47,402 bases of DNA from CAYZJB01 sp964602985 (GTDB lineage Bacteria; CLD3; SB21). The stretch covers positions 1 to 47,402 of the forward strand of contig CAZRTJ010000027.1 of NCBI GenBank assembly GCA_964602985.1, read 5' to 3'. Made by a program: the position numbers and the translations under genes. The stretch's first letter is position 1. Each line of letters opens with the position of its first letter. Below the pieces are notes generated by a model. The model was not told the DNA's origin and did not search any database. It was given only the letters and a program-made list of their open reading frames with translations. Below, piece after piece: positions 8,338 through 15,738 of this stretch.

Positions 8338-8923
8338 AGTCAATCTCCCTCTGCTCGACATAATTCCGAATACTCCTTCGCGCCACCTGCAGGCAGTTCT
8401 TGACATGCTGGACAGTCACGCCCGCAGATTGCGCTATTTCTGAATAACTCTTCTTCTCGCGATAGAACTGATCCGCAAAGCGGCCCATGTCACCTTCCAA
8501 TGCGGCCATCGCTTCATGGATCCACTCCATTCGCAATGTGTCCCTATCCATAAGATGCATGGACAAGGCTTTTTCCACATTATTTTCTTCATCTTTTAGA
8601 AATTCTTCATCATCGATGGGAATTTCCTGCTGATTCCGCCGTCTCCGCATGAGACACTCATTGATCGTGACCTTGTAAATCCAAGACTTAAACTTGACCA
8701 CGTGGCTTTTTGACAATCTCTCCCGTAGATTGCCGAAAATTTCCATGACCACATCCTCGGCGTCTTCTTTCGAGTACAGATATTTCAACGCCACCAGACA
8801 GACCAGGTGCGAATATCTCTCGAAAAGAATCCCGAGACTGAACGCATCGCCCTCGTCAATTAATTGACGAAATAGCGTTTCATCCGCTGGATCGAAGGCA
8901 TTCTTTCTTTTTTTCAGGAACAT
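8321..8923 (-). CDS. ECF-type RNA polymerase sigma factor
   Basis: 200 residues with sigma region 2 (LVALKYLYSKEDAEDVVMEI, then SWIYKVTINECLMRRRR) and region 4 with a helix-turn-helix (YREKKSYSEIAQSAGVTVQH), and no region 1 or 3. It leads the minus-strand operon sigma - anti-sigma - CHAT fragment. Its ATG directly abuts copy 2 of the 31-nt motif, which would allow autoregulation or control of the divergent plus-strand genes. Confidence 0.92.
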   Translation of the reverse strand: MFLKKRKNAFDPADETLFRQLIDEGDAFSLGILFERYSHLVCLVALKYLYSKEDAEDVVMEIFGNLRERLSKSHVVKFKSWIYKVTINECLMRRRRNQQEIPIDDEEFLKDEENNVEKALSMHLMDRDTLRMEWIHEAMAALEGDMGRFADQFYREKKSYSEIAQSAGVTVQHVKNCLQVARRSIRNYVEQREIDYERAS

Positions 8924-8954
8924 GTGTGGAAAATTGCACCCTTTTGCATCTTCT
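8924..8954 (+). promoter_or_regulatory. 31-nt shared motif, copy 2, in sigma/PG-binding intergenic region
   Basis: Begins GTGTGGAAAAT and ends TGCATCTTCT, 25 of 31 positions as in copy 1 and the same orientation relative to a plus-strand gene (8989). It touches the sigma factor start codon. The orientation and its distance from both downstream plus-strand starts suggest a plus-strand promoter recognised by the adjacent sigma factor; this is inference. Confidence 0.5.
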
Positions 8955-8988
8955 TAGTAAGGACTCACTCTGCGAAAGGTCATAGCCT

Positions 8989-9240
8989 TTGGTCAAGCTT
9001 AAGTTAGGTGATAAGAGCCTCGCTGTCAAACAGTGGCAAATGTTTCTCAAGAACCAGCAGTGTTTCGACGACCCCATTTCGGGCAATTACGATGAGTCAA
9101 CGCAGCAGGCGACCATGATATTCCAGAAGACCAATCACTTGTCCCAGACCGGTTGCGTCGATTTTGCCACCTATTGCCAGGCCGTGATACTCGGTGCGCC
9201 GCCGATGATCGAAACCCTGACCAGGGAACGCGTCAGCTAA
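8989..9240 (+). CDS. peptidoglycan-binding-like small protein
   Basis: 83 residues resembling a single PG_binding_1 fold: LKLGDKSLAVKQWQMFL, then GNYDESTQQATMIFQKTNHL and GCVDFATYCQAV, the usual three-helix pattern. Translation probably starts at TTG 8989 after GCGAAAGG. There is no signal peptide, so an export route is not visible; such domains also occur in phage-like and caspase-linked loci. First gene of the plus-strand series divergent from the sigma operon. Confidence 0.7.
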   Translation: MVKLKLGDKSLAVKQWQMFLKNQQCFDDPISGNYDESTQQATMIFQKTNHLSQTGCVDFATYCQAVILGAPPMIETLTRERVS

Positions 9241-9264
9241 CCCCGAATCGAAGAGGGAAATGTC

Positions 9265-9477
9265 ATGCGGGTAAAGTTCCGCGAGTTATTTGACATCCGG
9301 TCTGACGGGACCCTGCGGCCCAAAGGCAATATCCTGGTCGGCGATCAGCTCCTGACCGAATCGATGACCCTGCGCCGCACGATCCCCTGCAACGGCGTCG
9401 ATCTGAATCTCCTTGTCGGCAAAGAACTGGAGATCGAGCCTGTGGAGGACGCGCTGGCAATCCGCAAGGTGTATTAG
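9265..9477 (+). CDS. hypothetical protein, 70 aa
   Basis: ATG 9265 follows AAGAGGGAAA and lies 24 nt after the PG-binding-like gene, so the two are probably co-transcribed. The protein is a compact alternation of short strands (KFRELFDIRSDGTLRPKGNI, ELEIEPVEDALAIRKVY) with no signal or membrane segment. No family recognised. Confidence 0.65.
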   Translation: MRVKFRELFDIRSDGTLRPKGNILVGDQLLTESMTLRRTIPCNGVDLNLLVGKELEIEPVEDALAIRKVY

Positions 9478-9524
9478 GCCGGGCGTCCCGCTGACTCTCG
9501 ACAGAAATTGTTGACAGTTGTCCC

Positions 9525-9553
9525 TTGCACAGTTGAATTCGATGGGCTAATAT
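9525..9553 (+). promoter_or_regulatory. candidate sigma70-type promoter
   Basis: TTGCAC (9525-9530), a 17-nt spacer, then TAATAT (9548-9553). It would give a leader of roughly 150 nt ahead of the gene at 9709. The 9478-9708 interval shows no other gene. Confidence 0.4.
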
Positions 9554-9708
9554 AAGCGCAGATCAGGATCATTATTTTCGACATTCCCAATAGCATTCCA
9601 ATTGAAGTATTGGAGAGCCGCACTCATCGCCTGCTGCCCCAGGAAAGACACACAACCTGAAAACGAGGTTCAACTTACGATCACCAGCGCAAGGCTGATA
9701 GTATCAAG

Positions 9709-10122
9709 ATGCCTCCGGACGAGGTGGTAATCGCTGGGAGTGACTCTTTGCCCTTCGTGTTCGCGCCGCGGATCGAAAACGGGTGGGGTAGCAGCATTTA
9801 TACCCCGCCGAGGCGGGCACCGGTCCTGATCGATGGAAAATTGGGACGGATCGGCCTCTGCGACATCGAAACTGATGGCGGCGTGGATTCGGTGATGATT
9901 CGCAAGATCATTCAGCGTCGCGCACCGGATTTACTCCGAAGTTACGAAGCATTATTGAAAGAAGATCCCCATGTTGCGGATGAAACGTGGGTGCGGGTAA
10001 AATCTGGCGGGCATGGCGTCGATGGCCTATACGGGTCGCTAGTCATTGACCGTCGATCTCTCAAGATCGGCGAAAAAGAGAATGTATCTGACTACGGCGA
10101 CGAGGAGCCTATCGAAGAATGA
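9709..10122 (+). CDS. hypothetical protein, 137 aa
   Basis: Cytosolic-looking protein, rich in Gly and acidic residues at the C-terminus (DYGDEEPIEE). The middle holds a helix-rich stretch (DSVMIRKIIQRRAPDLLRSYEALL). No family recognised. The SD before ATG 9709 is weak and the frame is open a further 12 codons upstream, so the start is uncertain. It lies 66 nt ahead of the hydrolase-caspase gene and may act with it. Confidence 0.55.
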   Translation: MPPDEVVIAGSDSLPFVFAPRIENGWGSSIYTPPRRAPVLIDGKLGRIGLCDIETDGGVDSVMIRKIIQRRAPDLLRSYEALLKEDPHVADETWVRVKSGGHGVDGLYGSLVIDRRSLKIGEKENVSDYGDEEPIEE

Positions 10123-10188
10123 GGACACAGATGTCGTCGTATGAGCAAATCTCAACACTCTCACCAACGAAGTCTAAGGACCCTCCCC

Positions 10189-11925
10189 ATGACCATCCTC
10201 TGCATACACGGCGTCGGGCGGCATAAGCCCGGCGGAAAATGGGAAACAGCGTGGCGCAAGACGATCGGATCGGCCATCGAATCCATCGATCCGGATGCCG
10301 CACCGGAAATCGTCTTTGTTTATCTCGACGATATTTTCAAATCGTACCCGATCACATTCCTCGGTACGCTGGAGGCGATCGGCAAACTCGCGGCCAATGC
10401 GATCACTTCGCCCTTCCGGAAATCGCGCGGCATCGGCGTCAAACTGCGCTGGACCGCGGGCATGGTCGTACAGTGGGTTGAAAACGAAAAACTACGAAGA
10501 TCCGCGCGTGAACTCGTGGCCAGCGCCATCGGCGGGCATCAGCCCGACGTGATCTGCGCGCACAGCCTCGGCTCCCTCATCGCTTACGACGCGATGACGA
10601 CCGATCCCAGTCTCGTCGCGGGTCGGACCTTCATATCCTTCGGGTCCCAGATCGGCAATCCGTTCGTCACGGGACAATGGGCGGGCGGACGGCTGGTGCC
10701 ATTAGCGAAGGCCCTCTGCTGGTACCACCTCTACAACCGCGAGGACGATGCCTTCACGGCTCGCATCGGATTTTCCGACGTCGACAATTTCCTGCAAGTG
10801 GAAACCTACTTCGACGTCAGCGGAATCCTCGACCACGATGCGGAATTGTACCTGAGTCACCGCGAGACCGTCGATCAGGTCTGGTCGCGCATCCTCACCC
10901 AGACCGAGACGCCGGAATTGTACGCGAGGCCGAAGTCATTTCGCGCCGCGCGATGGGCGGAATCTCCGCGCCGGCGGGCTTTGCTCATCGGGATCAATAA
11001 TTATCCGAAGCCGGATGACCGACTCGAAGGTTGTGTGAATGACGTGTTTCTGATGAGTTCCGTTCTCCAGGAGTCCGGCTTCGAGGCGGAGGACATCCGT
11101 GTCGTGCTGGATGAGCGGGCGACGGCGCGCGGGATCACCGACCGCCTGCACTGGTTGCTGGATGATGGGAAGCGCGACGACGTGCGATTCCTCTACTACA
11201 GCGGTCACGGCACGCAGATGCCGACGTACGGGCTCGGCGACCGCGTCGATCAGATGGACGAATCGCTCGTGCCGTACGACTTCGACTGGTCCCCCGAACG
11301 CGCGATCACCGACAACCTGTTCTACGGTCTCTACAGTCAACTGCCGTACGACATGCACTTCATCGCCATGTTCGACTGCTGTCACTCCGGAGGTCTGACC
11401 AAAGGCGCCGCCAAAATCCGCGGAATCAATCCGCCGGACGACATCCGCCACCGCGAATTGCGGTGGAATGTCGACCACCAAATGTGGGTCGAGCGAACAT
11501 TCGCCTCGCCGAACAAAGAAATGGCGGAACATCTCAATCGGCGCGCCATGCGCACGACACATAAACTCGGACAGGCGATGGCGCTGCGAAGAACGTCCAG
11601 AAAAACATATCACGAATTGCAGAAGAAATTCGGTCATCAGGGCCCGTATCTGCCCCTGCTGATCTACGCGTGTCAGGAAGAAGAGCTGGCGTACGAATAC
11701 CGGCACGGTGTGCAGGCGCACGGCGCATTCACCTACTGCCTGGCGAAGAATCTTCGAGGGGCGCGCCAGAAAAGGAAGAAACCTACGTTTCAGGAACTGG
11801 TCCGATCGGTCGCACGCGAACTACGGGAACTCAAGTACGAGCAGCACCCGCATTTAGTTGGCCCGACGGCGAAGAAGAAATCAACCGTGCCGATCCTCCA
11901 GTCTCCAAAGTCCGGCAGCCGGTAA
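10189..11925 (+). CDS. alpha/beta-hydrolase and metacaspase (C14) fusion protein
   Basis: Start taken at ATG 10189, preceded by TAAGGA at proper distance; the ATG at 10141 lacks an SD. 578 residues. The N-terminal half is lipase-like: ILCIHGVGRHKPGG (oxyanion region), nucleophile elbow AHSLG with Ser126. From about residue 262 a caspase domain follows: RRALLIGINNY, catalytic His340 in YYSGHGTQ and Cys398 in FDCCHSGG, with the conserved DRVDQMDESLVPYD acidic segment. The tail ends Lys-rich. The combination implies a protease coupled to an esterase/lipase-type domain, both with intact catalytic residues. No signal peptide. Last large gene of the series divergent from the sigma/CHAT operon. Confidence 0.9.
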   Translation: MTILCIHGVGRHKPGGKWETAWRKTIGSAIESIDPDAAPEIVFVYLDDIFKSYPITFLGTLEAIGKLAANAITSPFRKSRGIGVKLRWTAGMVVQWVENEKLRRSARELVASAIGGHQPDVICAHSLGSLIAYDAMTTDPSLVAGRTFISFGSQIGNPFVTGQWAGGRLVPLAKALCWYHLYNREDDAFTARIGFSDVDNFLQVETYFDVSGILDHDAELYLSHRETVDQVWSRILTQTETPELYARPKSFRAARWAESPRRRALLIGINNYPKPDDRLEGCVNDVFLMSSVLQESGFEAEDIRVVLDERATARGITDRLHWLLDDGKRDDVRFLYYSGHGTQMPTYGLGDRVDQMDESLVPYDFDWSPERAITDNLFYGLYSQLPYDMHFIAMFDCCHSGGLTKGAAKIRGINPPDDIRHRELRWNVDHQMWVERTFASPNKEMAEHLNRRAMRTTHKLGQAMALRRTSRKTYHELQKKFGHQGPYLPLLIYACQEEELAYEYRHGVQAHGAFTYCLAKNLRGARQKRKKPTFQELVRSVARELRELKYEQHPHLVGPTAKKKSTVPILQSPKSGSR

Positions 11926-11956
11926 CTTTATCAACTGCTTCCCGTAGAACCTTCTC

Positions 11957-12175
11957 ATGAATGTCCTATCCATCGTCATTGGTCTGATCTCTCTGATCCT
12001 GGCGTTTGTTGCATTCCTTCCCCTTCTCGGCTGGCTGAACTGGCTGGTCATTCCGGGTGCGGTGGTTGGTCTGGTGATCGGCCTGATGAGTAAAAAAACG
12101 AATGGACGAAACATCAACCTGGTCGTCCTGATCCTCGCGGCCATCCGCCTGATGATCGGCGGGGGAATCTTCTAA
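11957..12175 (+). CDS. small membrane protein, 72 aa
   Basis: About three hydrophobic helices separated by a short basic loop (MSKKTNGRN). It lies 31 nt after the hydrolase-caspase gene and in the same direction, so it may be its membrane partner. No family can be named; no strong SD. Confidence 0.6.
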   Translation: MNVLSIVIGLISLILAFVAFLPLLGWLNWLVIPGAVVGLVIGLMSKKTNGRNINLVVLILAAIRLMIGGGIF

Positions 12176-12258
12176 GTCTCGCGTGCTGGATCCGTCGAAT
12201 CGCGCGATCGACACTCTGCGTTGTTTCATTATCTGACATCATCATCGAATGAAGACTC

Positions 12259-12366
12259 ATGGACTTGTCTGCCGTCAATTGGATGGCCGTTGTCATCGCG
12301 GCGGTGGCGAATTTCGGATACATGGCGGTATCGTTTGTCGTGATGGGACTCATCATCGGGGCCTAG
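12259..12366 (+). CDS. very short hydrophobic peptide, possible DUF1761 remnant
   Basis: 35 residues, one hydrophobic helix starting MDLSAVNWMAVVIAAVAN, similar in style to the start of DUF1761 membrane proteins (NWLAVLVAA). It stops much earlier than that family, so it is either a remnant or a genuine small membrane peptide. The rest of the 12176-12475 interval shows no other convincing gene. Confidence 0.35.
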   Translation: MDLSAVNWMAVVIAAVANFGYMAVSFVVMGLIIGA

Positions 12367-12475
12367 CGCTGAAGAAGTCATGGATATAGGCCCCGCTCAG
12401 TCTGCAGGATGCGGATCGGAAGGAGCGCCATGAAGACGCATCCATCCGAAATCCGTAGAAATTTCAATAAAACAA

Positions 12476-12892
12476 TCAGTAGATCGTCTTCCGTTTGACC
12501 AGCGTTTTGAAGACTTTCTCGATGGGTTCCCAGAGTTCGATCTTGATCCCATCGGGGTCCATGATGTGGGCAAATCGTCCGTATTCGTACTCCTGCGTCT
12601 TGCCGATCTGACGAACGCCTTCTTTTTTCAGAGCCTTGAGGACAGCATCCAGGTCTTCCACGATGAGGTTGATCATGAATTCCTTACGTGAGGGCTTCAT
12701 GTATTTTGCATCGGCCATCGGACTCCAGACTGTCCATCCGGGACGCCGCGTGTTCGACTTCCTCCGCCACTCGAAACAGGCCCCGTACGGATCGACGACA
12801 AAGCCGAGATGCCTGGCGTACCACTTCCGGGTCTTTTCGGGACTTTTGGACTTGTAAAAAATTCCTCCGAATCCGACAACGCGACGTTTCAT
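12476..12892 (-). CDS. VOC family (glyoxalase-like) protein
   Basis: Start set at ATG 12892 because AAAAGGAG precedes it by 8 nt; 138 residues. Two beta-alpha-beta-beta-beta modules: GIFYKSKSPEKTRKWYARHLGF and MINLIVEDLDAVLKALKKEG, ending in the usual DPDGIKIELWEP. Members are metal enzymes or bind small molecules; the substrate cannot be told. Stands alone on the minus strand. Confidence 0.85.
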   Translation of the reverse strand: MKRRVVGFGGIFYKSKSPEKTRKWYARHLGFVVDPYGACFEWRRKSNTRRPGWTVWSPMADAKYMKPSRKEFMINLIVEDLDAVLKALKKEGVRQIGKTQEYEYGRFAHIMDPDGIKIELWEPIEKVFKTLVKRKTIY

Positions 12893-13079
12893 ATGTTTTC
12901 TCCTTTTGGTGATCGTACGTGACAACCGTCATTGGTTGGCCGAGGGTAGTCTGGGATATTACCGCACATTTTGGTAAATAACGAACGATAAGAAAAGCGA
13001 GCATTCGGCTTGCTTTATGCCTTGAGAAGAGGCATATTTCGACTGTTCCGATAATCGTAGTCTTTTGAAGGGAGTGAGT

Positions 13080-13373
13080 ATGTGCACATGTCCAAACTGT
13101 AACGCGCCGATCAATTATCTGAAGAAACGCGCACTAGCCAAGGGTCACACGTTGACGTGCAGTCATTGCCGGAGTGTTTTGCGTGCGAGAGGCGATGACA
13201 AATGCGGGAGTGTTTTTCCGTGGATTTTTGCCGGCGCGGCCCTGTTGGGAATCGTGGGTGTCGCGAGTTATGATGCGCTGTTCTGGTACGCTGTCTTGGG
13301 ATTCTGTGTGGCTGTGCTGGCTGGAGTGCTGATTCTCGAAGCGCGGTCCTTTCACCTGGAGGTGATGAAGTAA
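13080..13373 (+). CDS. zinc-ribbon membrane protein (CXXC-spacer-CXXC type)
   Basis: Start at ATG 13080 after AAGGGAG; 97 residues. An N-terminal zinc ribbon is formed by CPNC and CSHC separated by about 19 residues, followed by two membrane helices. It resembles the small family of CXXC-20-CXXC proteins. Function unknown; probably a small inner-membrane protein with a cytosolic zinc knuckle. Confidence 0.65.
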   Translation: MCTCPNCNAPINYLKKRALAKGHTLTCSHCRSVLRARGDDKCGSVFPWIFAGAALLGIVGVASYDALFWYAVLGFCVAVLAGVLILEARSFHLEVMK

Positions 13374-13422
13374 CGGTCTTTCTTTGGACAATCAGGTCCG
13401 GAGAAGGGTCCCGTTTTCTATT

Positions 13423-13458
13423 TTGTAGTCTTTGTTGCAGTCCTTGTTGTAGACTTTG
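13423..13458. repeat. three 12-bp imperfect tandem repeats
   Basis: TTGTAGTCTTTG, TTGCAGTCCTTG and TTGTAGACTTTG follow one another just beyond the stop of the aspartic protease gene. In that gene's frame they would encode a Thr/Lys-rich tail. Confidence 0.7.
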
Positions 13459-13465
13459 TTGGCGC

Positions 13466-14674
13466 CTACTCGATAGGAGTCTCCAGGCGCCCGGCCGGAA
13501 AATCAATCACCACCCGACGACCCGCCAGCCAATCGCTTCCGATCGTACCATCGAGTCGGATCATGCCGCCTTGACTTCCGGGCCGGGTCTCGGGATGGAT
13601 CATATAGAGATCGTAGGGCGGCATCCGCACCTGGAGTGTGTCGATGCGCGAGGTCTGAATCTTATCAAATCCACCGGCGGAACCCACACGTGCGGTACGT
13701 TGTCCGATCGTGCGGAGTTTCAATCGATCGGGTAGAGAATCTGACAGACAGCTCCGGTTCGCACCCGTATCAAATCCAAAATGGATCGGTTCGCCCATAA
13801 CCGAATACGCGCGAACGAACGGATATCCAGCCCAAAAGAAATTCCGTGGTTCCGTCGATGCCACGCTTCGTCCGATGTGCAACTTTCGCTTCGGGCCGTC
13901 CACGACGATTCGCAACTGCCGGATGGCATTCCAACCGATCAGGCCGTCGATTTTCAACAACCGAAACAACCCAAAGAGTTTGAACTCCAGGTCCCGCTTG
14001 TCGAGGATGATGGCCGGATGGTGGCGGATGACTGTGGACCCGATGCGGAATTCGTCGATCACGGCGGGACGAATGGCCACGGTCCTGGATGTGGCGGTGC
14101 CCGCTCGGGATTCGCGGGCTCCGATGGCATGAACTCCGCAGGCTTCGGCGACATCGCTGGCCAGTACGGTCAGCCCCGCTCCCGTGTCCAACAAGAACCG
14201 ACGTCGGATGCCATTGATCGTTACCTCGACGGTGGGCGTCCCTGTCGCTGCCGTCTGCAAATCAAACGTGTCCGGGATATCCGGGATGGTGAAGATCTCT
14301 TGCGGCGCGCCCTCAAACGCCGACGCCAGGACCGAATCGCCATGTTCCTGAACGCTCAATCGCTTCCATTCTGTCCATGCGTTCTGATGGAAGTGCAAGT
14401 GTCCCAGCGCTTCCACGGCGTGCTGGCGAACGACGGTGTCAGTCGATGCCGCCAGGGCGCGCCATTCGACCTTCGCTTTTTCCCAGTCGCCATACAGCGA
14501 CAGGCGCAAGGCTGACTCCATCTGCGCCCGGTCTTGCTGGACGCCGGGACCCCGAAGGCCCTCCACCCACGAAAGGGAATCGGTTTCCAGACTGTCGGAC
14601 GCGGGAACGATCAGGAATTTCGTGGGACTGCCGGAGCAGGCCGCCAACAACAGCAGCCAGGCAAAGTGTTTCAT
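13466..14674 (-). CDS. lipoprotein with two retropepsin-like aspartic protease domains
   Basis: 402 residues. The lipoprotein signal ends in LAAC (Cys13). A helical repeat-like stretch (about 45-125, RQHAVEALGHLHF) precedes two pepsin-like lobes, each with an active Asp: D163 in FLLDTGAGLTV and D302 in FGFDTGANRS. Such paired lobes can form one bilobed active site. Its ATG overlaps the stop of the HAAS gene (ATGA), so it is the last gene of a padR-HAAS-protease operon. Periplasmic or outer-membrane location is inferred from the lipobox. Confidence 0.85.
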   Translation of the reverse strand: MKHFAWLLLLAACSGSPTKFLIVPASDSLETDSLSWVEGLRGPGVQQDRAQMESALRLSLYGDWEKAKVEWRALAASTDTVVRQHAVEALGHLHFHQNAWTEWKRLSVQEHGDSVLASAFEGAPQEIFTIPDIPDTFDLQTAATGTPTVEVTINGIRRRFLLDTGAGLTVLASDVAEACGVHAIGARESRAGTATSRTVAIRPAVIDEFRIGSTVIRHHPAIILDKRDLEFKLFGLFRLLKIDGLIGWNAIRQLRIVVDGPKRKLHIGRSVASTEPRNFFWAGYPFVRAYSVMGEPIHFGFDTGANRSCLSDSLPDRLKLRTIGQRTARVGSAGGFDKIQTSRIDTLQVRMPPYDLYMIHPETRPGSQGGMIRLDGTIGSDWLAGRRVVIDFPAGRLETPIE

Positions 14675-15261
14675 GAGTCGGATCCTTCTTGTGGGTGAGT
14701 GGACGGGAGCCTGTTGAGAATCCAGGTGAGCGCGGCGTACAGCAAAAGTGCGACGCCGATCGCGGCCGGAACAAACCAGAAGCCCATGCTGTCTTGCAGT
14801 CCGACCGTATCGGAGAGAATTCCCATCACGTGGCGTTCTCCATCAAAAAACAGGCCGACGCGTGCGGGAAAGAATATCTTTAGAACTCCCAGCAGTGTGA
14901 GGAAAATCGAGATCAAATACCCGGTGGCGAGCAGAAGCGTCCACAGTACCGATGTCCACCCTCGACGCGCGAGCGTACCGAGTCGAATGAGAACGGTGAA
15001 GGGAGACGCACCGATTTCCGCTTTCGCGGCGAGCGGTCGAAAATAGTCCGCCGGCTCCCCCATCCTGGAGATCGCCTGGGTCAGGCGCTCGACTTCCGTG
15101 GCGCCGGCCTGCGCCGTCGCGCTTTCCAGCACATGGGCGATCAATTCCATCCGCATGTCTGCACGTTCCGAAGCGGGCAGTGAACGCAGGGCCTGTTCGA
15201 TCCTGGCCACGTAGTCGTTCCATAAATGGAGGGCCGCTTCGTCATGAAAAGGAGGTTTCAC
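14671..15261 (-). CDS. HAAS/DUF1700-like membrane signalling protein
   Basis: Starts at GTG 15261, which overlaps the PadR stop (GTGA) with AAGGAA six nt before it; 196 residues. The N-terminal part (IEQALRSLPASERADMRMELIAHV, then AISRMGEPADYFRPL) is the helical HAAS domain typically encoded next to PadR regulators. Two membrane helices follow (about 103-130 and 158-180). Likely an envelope sensor or partner regulated by PadR. Confidence 0.8.
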   Translation of the reverse strand: MKPPFHDEAALHLWNDYVARIEQALRSLPASERADMRMELIAHVLESATAQAGATEVERLTQAISRMGEPADYFRPLAAKAEIGASPFTVLIRLGTLARRGWTSVLWTLLLATGYLISIFLTLLGVLKIFFPARVGLFFDGERHVMGILSDTVGLQDSMGFWFVPAAIGVALLLYAALTWILNRLPSTHPQEGSDS

Positions 15262-15602
15262 AATTGTTTCCTTAGTTTTCGGATCGACGCGTCCACCTGG
15301 TCCCACGCCGACGCCATCGCCTGTCGCATGGCATTTCCTGATTTGGTGATCTTGTAGTACTTGCGTGGAATTCCGGTCCCCATTTCCACCCATTCGGAAG
15401 TCACCCAACCTTCCCGCTTGAGCCGGTTGAGCAGAGGATAAATGGTCCCTTCGGAAACCGTCATGTTCATGAATGCCTCAATTTCACGAACCAACTCGTA
15501 TCCATAAAAGGGTCGTCGTGCGAGATAGGAAAGCAGGATGAAGTCGAGCAGTCCTTTCCGCACCTGGGTTTCCCATCGTTGGGTGGAAATGGAAGAGGGC
15601 AT
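15258..15602 (-). CDS. PadR family transcriptional regulator
   Basis: 114 residues with the PadR winged helix: LLDFILLSYLARRPFYGYELVREIE, SEGTIYPLLNRLKREGWV, and KYYKITKSG. First gene of the three-gene overlapping operon with the HAAS protein and the aspartic protease, so it probably represses its own operon through the dyad just upstream. Confidence 0.93.
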   Translation of the reverse strand: MPSSISTQRWETQVRKGLLDFILLSYLARRPFYGYELVREIEAFMNMTVSEGTIYPLLNRLKREGWVTSEWVEMGTGIPRKYYKITKSGNAMRQAMASAWDQVDASIRKLRKQL

Positions 15603-15606
15603 CGGC

Positions 15607-15637
15607 TATACTTTGTTATACATAGTAATAGGGTATA
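15607..15637. promoter_or_regulatory. candidate PadR operator
   Basis: TATAC (15617-15621) and GTATA (15633-15637) form an inverted repeat with an 11-nt spacer, and a further TATAC lies at 15607. The stretch is AT-rich and directly precedes the padR start. Confidence 0.45.
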
Positions 15638-15738
15638 CGATATCATCGGCAAGAAAGCAAGAGGTTTTTGTTCTGGTTGAGCCTTTTACTGAAAGCTCTT
15701 CAGGACGCCCGGCAAGCCCTCATCGTGGAAGGGAACAA

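Noticed and set aside
9511..9556. TTGACA at 9511 as -35 box
   Set aside because: Distance to the TAATAT/TATAAG boxes is more than 30 nt; TTGCAC at 9525 fits with a 17-nt spacer instead.
12430..12498. 22-codon frame with a good SD (GGAAGGAGCGCC)
   Set aside because: Very short and overlaps the 3' end of the VOC gene; no similarity or hydrophobic pattern.
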